Of a stretch of 64,000 bases of DNA, positions 47,624 through 61,291 are shown in pieces. Source of the DNA: Pantoea eucalypti (GTDB lineage: Bacteria; Pseudomonadota; Gammaproteobacteria; Enterobacterales; Enterobacteriaceae); the NCBI RefSeq assembly GCF_009646115.1, contig NZ_CP045720.1, forward strand, positions 124,001 through 188,000, in the 5' to 3' direction. A program made the translations under genes and the position numbers. Under the pieces are notes generated by a model. The model saw only the letters and a program-made list of their open reading frames with translations, did no database searches and was not told the DNA's origin. Within the stretch, counting starts at the first letter, position 1. Each line of letters begins with the position of its first letter.

Positions 47624-48817
47624 ATGATTAGTAAACTGGAAAATCGCCCGCTGCTGGTGATGCTCATTGTGCTGGTGGCTGTCGGGCAGATGGCGCAGAC
47701 CATCTACGTCCCGGCGATGTCGGTGATGGCGGACGCGCTGAATGTGCGGGATGGCGCGCTGCAGCGTGTGATGGCGGCCTATCTGATGACCTATGGCGGA
47801 TCCCAGCTGATCTACGGCCCGCTGTCAGACAGTGTCGGTCGGCGTCCGGTGATCCTTGCAGGCATGATGATCTTTATGATCGGCGCAATCACGGCATTGA
47901 TGGCGACCTCACTCGATATGCTGGTGCTCGGCAGCGCGATTCAGGGACTGGGAACCGGCGTAGCTGGCGTAATGGCCCGCACCATGCCGCGTGATCTCTA
48001 TGAGGGGCACGCACTGCGCCGTGCCAACAGCCTGCTTAATATGGGCATTCTGGTCAGCCCGTTGCTGGCACCGGTGATTGGTGCACTATTGACCCAGCTC
48101 TTTGGCTGGCACGCCTGTTTCGCCTTTCTGCTGCTGCTCTGTCTGGCGGTTACTTTGTCTATGGCGCGCTGGCTGCCGGAAACCCGGCCACAGAGTGCTG
48201 AAGTGACCCCGTTCTTCAAACGCTATGCCCGGCTGCTCAGCGACGCAAATTTCGTTCGCTACATTGTCCTGCTGATTGGTGCGCTGGCGGGTATTGCGGT
48301 ATTTGAGTCGAGCTGTGGCGTGCTGCTGGGCGGCGTGCTCGGCCTGCACAGCCTGACCGTCAGTATCCTGTTCATTCTGCCCATTCCGGCGGCGTTCTTC
48401 GGTGCCTGGTTCGCGGGACGCGAGCAGGGTTCATGGCACAGTCTGATGTGGTGGGGCGTGAATAGCTGTCTGCTGGCGGGCATCCTGATGTGGATCCCGG
48501 CATGGTTTGGCGTAATGAATATCTGGACGCTGCTGGTTCCGGCCGCGCTGTTCTTCTTTGGGGCTGGCATGCTGTTCCCGCTGGCGACTTCAGGGGCAAT
48601 GGAGCCGTATGCCTGGCTGGCTGGCAGCGCGGGTGCACTGATTGGCGGAATGCAGAACCTGGGATCGGGTCTTGTCGCGTGGCTTTCAGCCATGATGCCG
48701 CAGCGCGATCAGTTCAGCCTTGGCATGCTGATGTTCTTTACGGCACTGGTGATGCTGCTCTGCTGGTTGCCACTCTCACGTCAGCCGGAGCGCGGCAACC
48801 AGCCGGTTACAGGATAA
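47624..48817 (+). CDS. emrD: Multidrug efflux MFS transporter EmrD
   Basis: A 12-helix major facilitator drug/proton antiporter of the DHA1 family, 397 aa (E. coli 394). LLVMLIVLVAVGQMAQTIYVPAM, YGPLSDSVGRRPVI (MFS motif A), GVAGVMARTMPRDLYE, TVSILFILPIPAAFFGAWFAGRE and the C-terminal MLFPLATSGAMEPYAWLAG match EmrD over the whole length. In E. coli emrD is elsewhere on the chromosome; here it is between fpr and glpX. Its 3' end overlaps glpX by 11 nt. Confidence 0.92.
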   Translation: MISKLENRPLLVMLIVLVAVGQMAQTIYVPAMSVMADALNVRDGALQRVMAAYLMTYGGSQLIYGPLSDSVGRRPVILAGMMIFMIGAITALMATSLDMLVLGSAIQGLGTGVAGVMARTMPRDLYEGHALRRANSLLNMGILVSPLLAPVIGALLTQLFGWHACFAFLLLLCLAVTLSMARWLPETRPQSAEVTPFFKRYARLLSDANFVRYIVLLIGALAGIAVFESSCGVLLGGVLGLHSLTVSILFILPIPAAFFGAWFAGREQGSWHSLMWWGVNSCLLAGILMWIPAWFGVMNIWTLLVPAALFFFGAGMLFPLATSGAMEPYAWLAGSAGALIGGMQNLGSGLVAWLSAMMPQRDQFSLGMLMFFTALVMLLCWLPLSRQPERGNQPVTG

Positions 48818-49817
48818 ACGGATGGAGCGCCGGATCCTTACGGTCAAGATAATGAATCGACTGGATGCGGCGAATAGTGCGAGATTTACCGCGAATCAGC
48901 AGGGTTTCGCTGGTGGCGACATTACCCTGACGCGTAATGCCTTTCAGTAGTTCGCCACTGGTAATGCCGGTGGCGGCAAACACTACGTTGTCATTGCGCG
49001 CCATCTCACCTAGCGTCAGCTTCTTACCCGCTTCAATCCCCATCTCCGCACAGCGCTGCAGCTCCTGCTCGCCGAGGCGACGGTTTTCAGCACTATCGCC
49101 TTTGACGTGATGACGCGCCAGCAGCCGACCCTGCATATCACCGTCCAGCGCACGGATCACCGCTGCTGAAACGACGCCTTCCGGTGCGCCGCCGATGCCA
49201 TACATCACATCGACTTCGCTGTCTGGCATGCAGGTCAGAATTGAGGCGGCAACGTCACCATCCGGGAAGGTAAATACCCGCACGCCCAGCTGCTGTAACT
49301 CGCTAATCACCACATCATGACGTGGCTTAGCCAGGATGGATACGGTCAGCTGTGACAACGGCTTGTTCATCGCTATTGCGATATTACGCAGGTTAGTTTC
49401 AAGCGGCAGGTCAAGGTCGATCGCGCCCTGTGCTGCAGGACCCACAATCAGTTTTTCCATATACATGTCTGGAGCGTGCAGAAAGCTGCCTTTATCGCCC
49501 ACGGCCATCACAGCCAGCGCATTCGCCTGGCCCAGTGCCGTCATGCGGGTACCCTCAATCGGATCGACGGCAATATCAACGGCATCGCCGTGACCGGTAC
49601 CGACTTTTTCACCGATATAGAGCATCGGGGCTTCGTCGATTTCGCCCTCACCGATCACAATCTGACCGTCAATTTCAATGGAGTTCAGGACATGACGCAT
49701 GGCATGGACAGCCGCACCGTCAGCCGCATTTTTGTCACCGCGTCCTAACCAGTGATAGCCTGCCAGGGCGGCAGCTTCGGTTACGCGGGAAAATTCAATG
49801 GCAAGTTCTCGTTTCAT
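48807..49817 (-). CDS. glpX: Fructose-1,6-bisphosphatase, class II
   Basis: Hydrolyses fructose 1,6-bisphosphate in gluconeogenesis, supporting growth on glycerol. It is 336 aa, as in E. coli. Metal and substrate residues lie in VIGEGEIDEAPMLYIGE and VDPIEGTRMTALG, with MYGIGGAPEGVVSAAVIRALDGDMQGRL further on. The start at 49817 matches the family; the open frame to 49931 overlaps the end of glpK. It is the third gene of glpFKX, after a partial terminator. Confidence 0.96.
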   Translation of the reverse strand: MKRELAIEFSRVTEAAALAGYHWLGRGDKNAADGAAVHAMRHVLNSIEIDGQIVIGEGEIDEAPMLYIGEKVGTGHGDAVDIAVDPIEGTRMTALGQANALAVMAVGDKGSFLHAPDMYMEKLIVGPAAQGAIDLDLPLETNLRNIAIAMNKPLSQLTVSILAKPRHDVVISELQQLGVRVFTFPDGDVAASILTCMPDSEVDVMYGIGGAPEGVVSAAVIRALDGDMQGRLLARHHVKGDSAENRRLGEQELQRCAEMGIEAGKKLTLGEMARNDNVVFAATGITSGELLKGITRQGNVATSETLLIRGKSRTIRRIQSIHYLDRKDPALHPFIL

Positions 49818-49875
49818 GGCATCTACCTGACAAAAAACCGGCAGGCAGTGTAACACAGCGGGGGAGTGGGGCGGG

Positions 49876-49905
49876 GAAAAGGCCCGCGACGGCAATGTCG
49901 CGGGC
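49876..49905 (-). terminator. glpK-glpX intercistronic terminator
   Basis: On the minus strand GCCCGCGAC / GTCGCGGGC form a perfect 9-bp stem with a 6-nt loop, followed by CTTTT. It probably reduces glpX expression relative to glpFK. Confidence 0.75.
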
Positions 49906-49912
49906 GTTGATA

Positions 49913-51424
<1,512 letters not shown>

Positions 51425-51454
51425 AAATTCATTCCTGATGATAAAAAGTGAAAC

Positions 51455-52306
51455 TTACGCTTTACGCTGCTGAGCGCGTGCAACCGGTTTGTCTGCTGGA
51501 ACACTCGGTTCCTGTGCGGCACCTGGCAGGTAGCGGCCAATCAGTGTGCGGTAACCTACTGCACCCAGGCAGGCACCCACCAGCGGGCCAAAAATTGGTA
51601 CCAGGAAGTAAGGGATATCTTTACCACCCGTGAAGGCAACGTTACCCCAGCCAGCGAAGAAGGCGAACAGCTTAGGTCCGAAATCACGTGCCGGGTTAAG
51701 CGCAAAGCCGGTCAGCGGACCCATTGAGCCACCAATGACTGCGACCAGCAGACCGATCAACAGCGGCGCCATCGGTCCACGTGGGACACCGTTGCCATCG
51801 TCGGTCAGCGCCATAATCACCGCCATAAGCACTGCGGTAATAACCATTTCAACCAGGAACGCCTGGCCTACGCTGATGTGCGGATTAGGATAGGTTGAGA
51901 AGATACCCGCCAGGTCCAGACTCTGAACCGTACCGCGTACCATCTGATGACTCTGTTCGTAATCGAAAAACAGGCTGTAGTAGAGACCATAAACCAGCGC
52001 GGCCGCGCAGAATGCCCCGGCGATTTGCGCCAGAATATACGGCACCACTTTACGGCCTTCAAAGTTGGCGAACAGGCAGAGTGCAACGGTAACGGCAGGG
52101 TTCAGATGCGCGCCAGATACCCCAGCGGTAAGATAGACAGCCATTGAGACGGCTAAGCCCCAGATGATGCAGATTTCCCACTGACCGAAGGCGGCACCGG
52201 CAAGTTTCAGCGCAGCTACACAGCCTGCGCCAAAGAAAATAATCAAGCCTGTCCCCAGAAATTCGGCAATACACTGACCTTTGAGCGTGTTAGTTGTCTG
52301 ACTCAT
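51455..52306 (-). CDS. glpF: Glycerol uptake facilitator (aquaglyceroporin)
   Basis: A 283-aa inner-membrane channel (E. coli 281) with six helices and the two half-helix motifs that form the pore: GAHLNPAVTVAL and FALNPARDFGPK, both with NPA. LGTGLIIFFGAGCVAALKLAG opens the protein. It is the first gene of glpFKX. A GlpR-like operator lies about 90 nt upstream of the start. Confidence 0.97.
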   Translation of the reverse strand: MSQTTNTLKGQCIAEFLGTGLIIFFGAGCVAALKLAGAAFGQWEICIIWGLAVSMAVYLTAGVSGAHLNPAVTVALCLFANFEGRKVVPYILAQIAGAFCAAALVYGLYYSLFFDYEQSHQMVRGTVQSLDLAGIFSTYPNPHISVGQAFLVEMVITAVLMAVIMALTDDGNGVPRGPMAPLLIGLLVAVIGGSMGPLTGFALNPARDFGPKLFAFFAGWGNVAFTGGKDIPYFLVPIFGPLVGACLGAVGYRTLIGRYLPGAAQEPSVPADKPVARAQQRKA

Positions 52307-52711
52307 AATAGTGGTTCCTGAAGCGAGGTTAAATTTTATCAGTTTTTGTTCTCAGTCCATGAGGCACCCAGCTTTAATGTAGGGCTGATGTGAATTTATC
52401 GTTAACGAACATAAACGAGAAATAGCGAAATCATTTTTTGTGTACTGCGTCATAAAAATGCGCGTTTTCGCGTATTCTGGCTTTCCTTAGCCCATATTCG
52501 CGCCTGATGACAGAGAGGGTGGACACGTGCTGGAAAGCAGACGCAGTAAGCGCAGCGCAAATTCAGGGATTGGCTGAAAAGTGTTACAGACTGCGCTCGC
52601 AGCGGCCGCGTTGCTGGACTTGAGGGGTGAGGCTACATACAATCGGGACAACGTTGCTGGCTTAAGCTGGCATCATCAACGCCTTGCAGGAATTTAGGAG
52701 AGGTCAGAAAG
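52307..52711. promoter_or_regulatory. glpF-zapB divergent regulatory region
   Basis: About 405 bp between divergent genes. The glpF side carries the GlpR-like operator noted separately. The zapB side (52500-52711) is GC-rich, with no ORF or RNA gene that I can support. Confidence 0.5.
52394..52413 (-). promoter_or_regulatory. GlpR operator before glpF
   Basis: Read on the minus strand, TATGTTCGTTAACGATAAAT matches the E. coli GlpR consensus (TATGTTCGWTAWCGAACATA) at 16 of 20 positions, with a perfect left half and centre. Glycerol 3-phosphate would release the repressor. Confidence 0.65.
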
Positions 52712-52951
52712 ATGTCATTTGAAGTATTTGAGAAACTTGAAGCGAAAGTACAGCAGGCGATTGATACCATCACGCTGTTGCAGATGGAAATCGAAGAGCT
52801 GAAAGAGCAGAACAACTCACTGCGTAACGATGCGCAACAAGTCGCGGGTAACCACGATGCGCTGATGCGCGAAAATCAGCATCTGAAAGAAGAGCAACAC
52901 GTGTGGCAGGAACGTCTGCGTGCATTGCTGGGAAAAATGGAAGAGGTTTGA
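52712..52951 (+). CDS. zapB: Cell division protein ZapB
   Basis: A 79-aa, almost entirely coiled-coil protein ([20 protein letters not shown], then [20 protein letters not shown]) close to E. coli ZapB (81 aa). ZapB polymerises and links FtsZ-bound ZapA to MatP on the terminus region. AGGAG lies 15 nt upstream and AGGTCAG nearer the ATG. It is convergent with rraA through a bidirectional terminator. Confidence 0.93.
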   Translation: MSFEVFEKLEAKVQQAIDTITLLQMEIEELKEQNNSLRNDAQQVAGNHDALMRENQHLKEEQHVWQERLRALLGKMEEV

Positions 52952-52967
52952 AGCCTCAGCTGATGTG

Positions 52968-52995
52968 AAAAACGGGTGCTCTGGCACCCGTTTTC
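52968..52995. terminator. Bidirectional zapB/rraA terminator
   Basis: AAAACGGGTGC / GCACCCGTTTT, an 11-bp perfect stem with a 4-nt loop; the A/T ends give a T tail on both strands. Confidence 0.85.
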
Positions 52996-53004
52996 ATGTC
53001 TGGC

Positions 53005-53490
53005 CTATTCGAGGTCCAGCGCATCCTCTGACAGAATGATACCGGTGTTGTCGGCATAGAGATGGTCACCAGAGAAGAAGGTGACGCCGCCGAAGTTGAC
53101 GCGCACATCGCTTTCGCCAATCCCTTCACCCGCAGCGCCAGCCGGAATCGCGGCAATGGCCTGAATGCCAATCTCCAGCTCTTCCAGCTCATCAACCTGA
53201 CGTACCGAACCGTAAACCACCAGGCCTTCCCATTCGTTAGTTGCCGCCAGGCGTGCCAGTTGGGCATCGACCAGCGCACGGCGCACTGAGCCGCCGCCAT
53301 CAATCACCAGTACGCGACCACGGCCATTCTCTTCCAGCAGATCGTAGAGTAAGCCGTTGTCTTCAAAGCATTTCACTGTGGTAATCTGACCACCGAATGA
53401 AGTGCGCCCACCAAAGTTTGAAAAAAGCGGTTCAACAACATTCACTTCTTCATGGTAGATATCGCAGAGTTCAGATGTATCGTATTTCAT
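53005..53490 (-). CDS. rraA: Regulator of RNase E activity A
   Basis: A 161-aa protein, as in E. coli. It forms a ring-shaped trimer that binds RNase E and slows mRNA decay. [56 protein letters not shown] and [29 protein letters not shown] are conserved. The start at 53490 matches the family; the frame is open 34 codons further upstream without similarity. Confidence 0.95.
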   Translation of the reverse strand: MKYDTSELCDIYHEEVNVVEPLFSNFGGRTSFGGQITTVKCFEDNGLLYDLLEENGRGRVLVIDGGGSVRRALVDAQLARLAATNEWEGLVVYGSVRQVDELEELEIGIQAIAAIPAGAAGEGIGESDVRVNFGGVTFFSGDHLYADNTGIILSEDALDLE

Positions 53491-53596
53491 AAGGGTTTCG
53501 TCTGTTTGCCACAGGAAGGGTAAGTATATCGCTATATGCAGATTGTTGGCAAAATCATCAGTATGAAAAAAGCATCGTTCGATCAAGAACATGCAT

Positions 53597-53626
53597 AAAA
53601 AAGCCCAGCCGGGTGGGCTGGGCTTC
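53597..53626 (-). terminator. hslVU terminator
   Basis: On the minus strand AAGCCCAGCC / GGCTGGGCTT form a 10-bp stem with a 5-nt loop and a run of T, 23 nt after the hslU stop. Confidence 0.88.
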
Positions 53627-53648
53627 GGAAAAGCGCTGAATCAGTGAA

Positions 53649-54986
53649 TCAGAGAATGAAGCGGCTAAGGTCTTCGTCAGCCACCAGTTCATCCAGGTGT
53701 TTAGCCACATAGTCAGCATCAATGGTAAAGGATTCACCGTGACGATCGCTGGCGTCATACGAGATATCTTCCATCAGGCGCTCCAGCACGGTATGCAGGC
53801 GGCGCGCACCGATGTTCTCGGTGGTTTCGTTAACCTGCCATGCGGCTTCAGCGATCCGGCGAATACCCTCTTCGGTGAACTCAATGTTCACGCCTTCGGT
53901 ATTCATCAGTGCTTTGTACTGCACGGTAATCGAGGCATTCGGTTCGGTCAGGATGCGCTGGAAATCATTGACGGTCAGCGCCTGTAGCTCAACACGAATC
54001 GGCAGACGACCCTGAAGTTCCGGAATCAGATCGGAAGGGCTGGCAACCTGAAACGCGCCTGAGGCGATAAACAGGATATGGTCGGTTTTGACCATGCCGT
54101 GCTTGGTGGAGACGGTGCAGCCTTCAACCAGCGGCAGCAGGTCGCGCTGAACGCCTTCGCGAGAGACATCGGGTCCGCCCGCATTCTGGCCGCCGCGCTT
54201 ACAGATTTTATCGATCTCATCGATGAACACGATACCGTGCTGCTCGACCGCTTCAATCGCATCCTGCTTAAGCTCTTCCGGGTTAACCAGTTTTGCCGCT
54301 TCTTCTTCGATCAGGAGCTTCATCGCTTCTTTGATCTTCAGCTTGCGGGCTTTCTGCTTCTGGCCGCCGAGGTTCTGGAACATCGACTGCAGCTGGCTGG
54401 TCATCTCTTCCATGCCCGGAGGCGCCATGATTTCGACGCCTGGGCTGCTGGCCGCCAGATCGATTTCAATCTCTTTATCATCCAGCTGGCCTTCGCGCAG
54501 CTTCTTGCGGAATGACTGACGCGCTGCAGAGGGTTCAGCACTCTGCTCAGCCTGACCCCAGTTGTTTTTCGCGGGTGGAATCAGCACATCAAGAATGCGC
54601 TCTTCTGCCATCTCTTCGGCACGGTATTTATTCTTTTCAATCGCCTGACTGCGCACCATCTTGATGGCGGAATCAGTCAGATCACGAATGATAGAGTCCA
54701 CTTCCTTACCGACATAACCGACTTCGGTAAACTTGGTCGCCTCGACTTTGATGAACGGTGCATTCGCCAGCTTTGCCAGACGACGTGCGATCTCGGTTTT
54801 ACCGACACCGGTCGGACCGATCATCAGGATATTTTTTGGGGTCACTTCATGGCGCAGCTCTTCGTCGAGCTGCATGCGGCGCCAGCGGTTGCGCAGTGCA
54901 ATAGCCACGGCGCGCTTGGCGCTGTCCTGGCCGATGATAAAGCGGTTCAGTTCGCTAACGATTTCGCGTGGAGTCATCTCAGACAT
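53649..54986 (-). CDS. hslU: ATP-dependent protease ATPase subunit HslU
   Basis: An AAA+ unfoldase that feeds substrates to HslV. It is 445 aa (E. coli 443). The Walker A motif is [14 protein letters not shown], the pore loop [14 protein letters not shown], and Walker [14 protein letters not shown]. Sensor regions and the C-terminal SRFIL tail that docks into HslV are present. An intermediate I-domain covers about residues 110-240. It starts 11 nt after the hslV stop. Confidence 0.97.
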   Translation of the reverse strand: MSEMTPREIVSELNRFIIGQDSAKRAVAIALRNRWRRMQLDEELRHEVTPKNILMIGPTGVGKTEIARRLAKLANAPFIKVEATKFTEVGYVGKEVDSIIRDLTDSAIKMVRSQAIEKNKYRAEEMAEERILDVLIPPAKNNWGQAEQSAEPSAARQSFRKKLREGQLDDKEIEIDLAASSPGVEIMAPPGMEEMTSQLQSMFQNLGGQKQKARKLKIKEAMKLLIEEEAAKLVNPEELKQDAIEAVEQHGIVFIDEIDKICKRGGQNAGGPDVSREGVQRDLLPLVEGCTVSTKHGMVKTDHILFIASGAFQVASPSDLIPELQGRLPIRVELQALTVNDFQRILTEPNASITVQYKALMNTEGVNIEFTEEGIRRIAEAAWQVNETTENIGARRLHTVLERLMEDISYDASDRHGESFTIDADYVAKHLDELVADEDLSRFIL

Positions 54987-54996
54987 ATTTATACCC

Positions 54997-55527
54997 TTAC
55001 GCCTTAGACGTTAATTCTTCGAAATTAACGTTGTGGTTAGTGTAGATGCAGATATCACCCGCGATATTCAGCGACTTCTCGACGATGTCGCGTGCGCCCA
55101 TTTCGGTATTCTCCAGCAGCGCACGTGCCGCTGCCTGGGCGAAAGGCCCACCGGAGCCGATGGCGATCAGATCGTTTTCAGGCTGGATGACATCACCGTT
55201 ACCGCTGATGATCAGTGAGGCTGACTCATCCGCGACGGCCAGTAAAGCTTCAAGGCGGCGCAGCATACGGTCGGTACGCCAGTCTTTGGCCAGCTCCACC
55301 GCTGCTTTCACCAGGTGGCCCTGATGCATTTCCAGTTTACGTTCGAAAAGTTCAAACAGGGTGAAGGCGTCTGCGGTGCCGCCAGCAAATCCGGCAATCA
55401 CCTTATCGTTGTATAAACGACGCACTTTTTTAACGTTGCCTTTCATCACGGTATTGCCGAGCGTAGCCTGGCCATCACCGCCAATCACTACCTGGCCGTT
55501 GCGTCGTACACTTACTATTGTTGTCAC
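54997..55527 (-). CDS. hslV: ATP-dependent protease subunit HslV
   Basis: A proteasome-like threonine peptidase, 176 aa as in E. coli. After removal of Met1 the catalytic Thr is exposed ([25 protein letters not shown]). [33 protein letters not shown] and [22 protein letters not shown] complete the fold. It forms an operon with hslU. In E. coli this is a heat-shock operon; I did not find a convincing sigma-32 promoter by eye. Confidence 0.97.
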   Translation of the reverse strand: MTTIVSVRRNGQVVIGGDGQATLGNTVMKGNVKKVRRLYNDKVIAGFAGGTADAFTLFELFERKLEMHQGHLVKAAVELAKDWRTDRMLRRLEALLAVADESASLIISGNGDVIQPENDLIAIGSGGPFAQAAARALLENTEMGARDIVEKSLNIAGDICIYTNHNVNFEELTSKA

Positions 55528-55551
55528 GGGCAGACCCCTTGTTGCTGTCGG

Positions 55552-55580
55552 AAAAGGACTCCGCGCACGGGGCGCGGAGT
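55552..55580 (-). terminator. ftsN terminator
   Basis: ACTCCGCGC / GCGCGGAGT, a perfect 9-bp stem with a 5-nt loop, followed on the minus strand by CCTTTTCC. It separates ftsN from hslVU. Confidence 0.7.
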
Positions 55581-55615
55581 ATCATGCAACAGATATGGGG
55601 CGGGTTTGACGGGTT

Positions 55616-56650
<1,035 letters not shown>

Positions 56651-56781
56651 AAATAGTGCCAGTTGGGCGAAATGATGATTTTTACGCGCCCGGCAAGGAG
56701 TCCGCCATGTTACTTAAGGGCCGGAACTTTGACCAGCTGTGTTCGCCTTAAGAATCTACTGAAAAAACCAGACGAATACGC

Positions 56782-57822
56782 TTATTTTTCACGCTTTTTT
56801 GCGCGCGCCGTACTGCCCCGAATCGTTAAACCGGCATCCAGCAGCCGCGAGCCGCTGATCACCCGTTTGCCATTTAACTCATCCAGCAGCAGAAGCATCG
56901 CTTCCCGGCCTATCTGATAGCGTGGTTGTGTGACCGTCGTCAGCGGTGGCTCGCAGTAACGTGATAACTCAATGTCATCAAATCCCACCACAGAGAGATC
57001 TTCCGGTATCCGCAGCCCGCAGCGTCTGGCCTGATTCATCGCGCCCAGCGCCATAATGTCGCTGTGACAGAACAACGCGCGCGGCGGTTGCGGCAGAGTC
57101 ATCAGCTGATTCATGGCGGCAACGCCTGCTTCAAAGGTGAAGTCACCGCGCACAATATAGGTGGGATCGACCGTCAGCCCGCTGCGACGCATCGCCTGGA
57201 CATAACCCTGTAAACGATACTGACAGAGTGGCATCTCTTCCGGCCCGGCGATACAGGCGATCTGCGTATGACCTAACTGCAGCAGATGATTTACCGCTTC
57301 AAACGCGGCAGTCAGGTTATCAATGTGAACCGTGGGCAGCGACATTTCCGGTGCAAACTCATTCGCCATCACCATGGGTGGCAAGTTGCGTTGCTCATCA
57401 ATGCTGGCATCAAAAGGCAGTTGTGAGCCAAGCAGCACCATGCCATCGATCTGTCGTGTGACCATCAGGTTAAGAAAGGTTCTCTCCTGCTGATTCTGAT
57501 GGGCGCAATCGCCGATCAGCACCAGATAGCCCTCTTCGGCGGCTGTGACTTCGACGCCACGAATGATTTCACTAAAGAAGGGATCGCAGATGTCAGGGAC
57601 AATGACCAGGATGGTACGCGTCTCATTACGACGCGCGTTGCGTGTGGGGCCATGGGCCGCATAGCCGACGGCGGCAACCGCCTTCTCGACTTTATGGCGG
57701 GTAGCCGCAGAAACCTTCTCTGGATTCATCAGCGCACGCGATACGGTGGCGGTTGAGACGCCCGCGTGTTCCGCGACATCCTTCATCGTGGCGGCGGGCG
57801 GTTGTTGATTCTGCTCCAACAC
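56782..57822 (-). CDS. cytR: Transcriptional repressor CytR (LacI family)
   Basis: A nucleoside catabolism and uptake repressor acting with CRP and relieved by cytidine. It is 346 aa (E. coli 341). The N-terminal LacI helix-turn-helix (ATMKDVAEHAGVSTATVSRALMNPEKVSAATRHKVEKAV) and the periplasmic-binding-like effector domain (PDICDPFFSEIIRGVEVTAAEEGYLVLIGDC, VVGFDDIELSRYCEPPLTTVTQPRYQIG) are complete. It lies between ftsN and priA as in E. coli. The nucleoside transporter NupC is encoded at 7240-8424. Confidence 0.94.
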   Translation of the reverse strand: MLEQNQQPPAATMKDVAEHAGVSTATVSRALMNPEKVSAATRHKVEKAVAAVGYAAHGPTRNARRNETRTILVIVPDICDPFFSEIIRGVEVTAAEEGYLVLIGDCAHQNQQERTFLNLMVTRQIDGMVLLGSQLPFDASIDEQRNLPPMVMANEFAPEMSLPTVHIDNLTAAFEAVNHLLQLGHTQIACIAGPEEMPLCQYRLQGYVQAMRRSGLTVDPTYIVRGDFTFEAGVAAMNQLMTLPQPPRALFCHSDIMALGAMNQARRCGLRIPEDLSVVGFDDIELSRYCEPPLTTVTQPRYQIGREAMLLLLDELNGKRVISGSRLLDAGLTIRGSTARAKKREK

Positions 57823-57879
57823 ATGCTCCTGACGCGTTATGGCGCGTTCGATTTTGTTTTTGCCTGACCTGAAAGCAAA

Positions 57880-57907
57880 CCGGGCAACATTGTTAACGAT
57901 TGCCCGG
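57880..57907 (-). terminator. Probable priA terminator
   Basis: CCGGGCAA / TTGCCCGG, a perfect 8-bp stem with a 12-nt loop, followed on the minus strand by TTTGCTTT. It lies between priA and cytR. Confidence 0.5.
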
Positions 57908-57983
57908 CTGGTTGTTACTTAATTTGCATAAAAATTGTGACTTATGCGACATTTTTCGATCTGGCTCGCAGTGTCAGAAAAAA

Positions 57984-60197
<2,214 letters not shown>

Positions 60198-60256
60198 TCA
60201 TCATCGGGGAAGCTAGTGTACACGCTGACCCTGATGGCGGGTATCTCAGCAGATAT

Positions 60257-60285
60257 TTGCAGCAATCGAAACTTACCTGTATAAT
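60257..60285 (+). promoter_or_regulatory. rpmE promoter
   Basis: A -35 TTGCAG (60257-60262) and a consensus -10 TATAAT (60280-60285) with an exact 17-bp spacer, giving a leader of about 110 nt before rpmE. Confidence 0.8.
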
Positions 60286-60404
60286 ATGCCGCCTTCGGTG
60301 AGAAATATCTGGCCGGAGTACACCCTATAATGTTCAACCGCGTGTGGTGCTGTGCAGGTCAAAGCCTGGCACGGAGAGCGACACGGCCTTCTATGAGGTT
60401 TCCC

Positions 60405-60620
60405 ATGAAACAAGGTATTCACCCGAAATACGAAGCAGTTACTATCAAATGTACCTGCGGCAACGAGATCCACACCCGTTCAACACTGACTCACGAACTG
60501 AACCTGGACGTTTGTGGCAAATGCCACCCGTTCTATACCGGTAAGCAGCGTGAAGTGGCAACTGGTGGCCGTGTTGACCGCTTTAACAAGCGTTTCAGCG
60601 TGCCAGGCGCTAAAAAATAA
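60405..60620 (+). CDS. rpmE: 50S ribosomal protein L31 (bL31, zinc-binding type)
   Basis: A 71-aa protein (E. coli 70). Four cysteines typical of the zinc-binding form are present ([10 protein letters not shown] and [12 protein letters not shown]), so this is the zinc-replete paralogue and not YkgM. The start at 60405 ([12 protein letters not shown]) follows GAGG; the open frame from 60330 lies in the leader. Confidence 0.97.
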   Translation: MKQGIHPKYEAVTIKCTCGNEIHTRSTLTHELNLDVCGKCHPFYTGKQREVATGGRVDRFNKRFSVPGAKK

Positions 60621-60660
60621 GATTAAAAGGCACCTGAACCTGCGGGTTCGGCGGCAAGAA

Positions 60661-60688
60661 AAAACCCAGCTTCGGCTGGGTTTTTTTA
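60661..60688. terminator. Bidirectional rpmE/metJ terminator
   Basis: AACCCAGC / GCTGGGTT with loop TTCG (a stable tetraloop), with A and T runs on the two sides, so it can act in both directions between the convergent genes. Confidence 0.9.
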
Positions 60689-60700
60689 TGCGCTGACGAA

Positions 60701-61018
60701 TCAATATTCCCAGGTGTCGGGATCGATGCCCATATCGCGCATGATCTTTTTCGCTTCTTCAGGAATTTCATCGCTGCGTTCTTTACGCAGGTCCACGTCG
60801 TCTGGCAACGGTTGCCCGGTAAAGGCATGCAAAAAGGCTTCGCAAAGCAGCTCACTGTTGGTGGCGTGACGCAGGTTGTTCACCTGACGACGGGTACGCT
60901 CATCCGTTAAAATCTTCAGCACGCTCAATGGGATAGATACTGTAATCTTCTTGACCTGCTCGCTCTTCTTACCGTGCTCAGCGTACGGGCTGATATATTC
61001 GCCGTTCCATTCAGCCAT
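60701..61018 (-). CDS. metJ: Methionine repressor MetJ
   Basis: A ribbon-helix-helix repressor using S-adenosylmethionine as corepressor. It is 105 aa, as in E. coli. The DNA-contacting strand is [40 protein letters not shown], and the SAM-binding region follows in helix B/C. It is divergent from metB, with tandem Met boxes between them allowing autoregulation. Confidence 0.97.
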   Translation of the reverse strand: MAEWNGEYISPYAEHGKKSEQVKKITVSIPLSVLKILTDERTRRQVNNLRHATNSELLCEAFLHAFTGQPLPDDVDLRKERSDEIPEEAKKIMRDMGIDPDTWEY

Positions 61019-61200
61019 GGGTTACCTTAATTAATAAACGTTAAATGTGAGGAAATCAGCGAATTATGCCTGATTTTTTCCTGCCTGACCCCTGATATGG
61101 CGGGTTTTCTTCGCTCACTGCCTCTGCATCACAGAGGGGAACGCCAGGCGATGACGCATAATTTTAGCGGTTATTGCGTTTTTGCTCAATCTATACGCAA

Positions 61201-61232
61201 AGACATTTAGATGTCCAGATGTATTGACGTCT
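61201..61232. promoter_or_regulatory. Four tandem Met boxes (MetJ operator)
   Basis: AGACATTT, AGATGTCC, AGATGTAT and TGACGTCT run head to tail without gaps. Each resembles the 8-bp MetJ consensus AGACGTCT (5-6 of 8 matches, the last with 7). The site lies 60 nt before metB and 180 nt before metJ. Confidence 0.9.
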
Positions 61233-61291
61233 AATTAGAGGGTGATATCCTGTGGCCTACATTTTATTCACTCTTCAGGAACAATTCGCTC

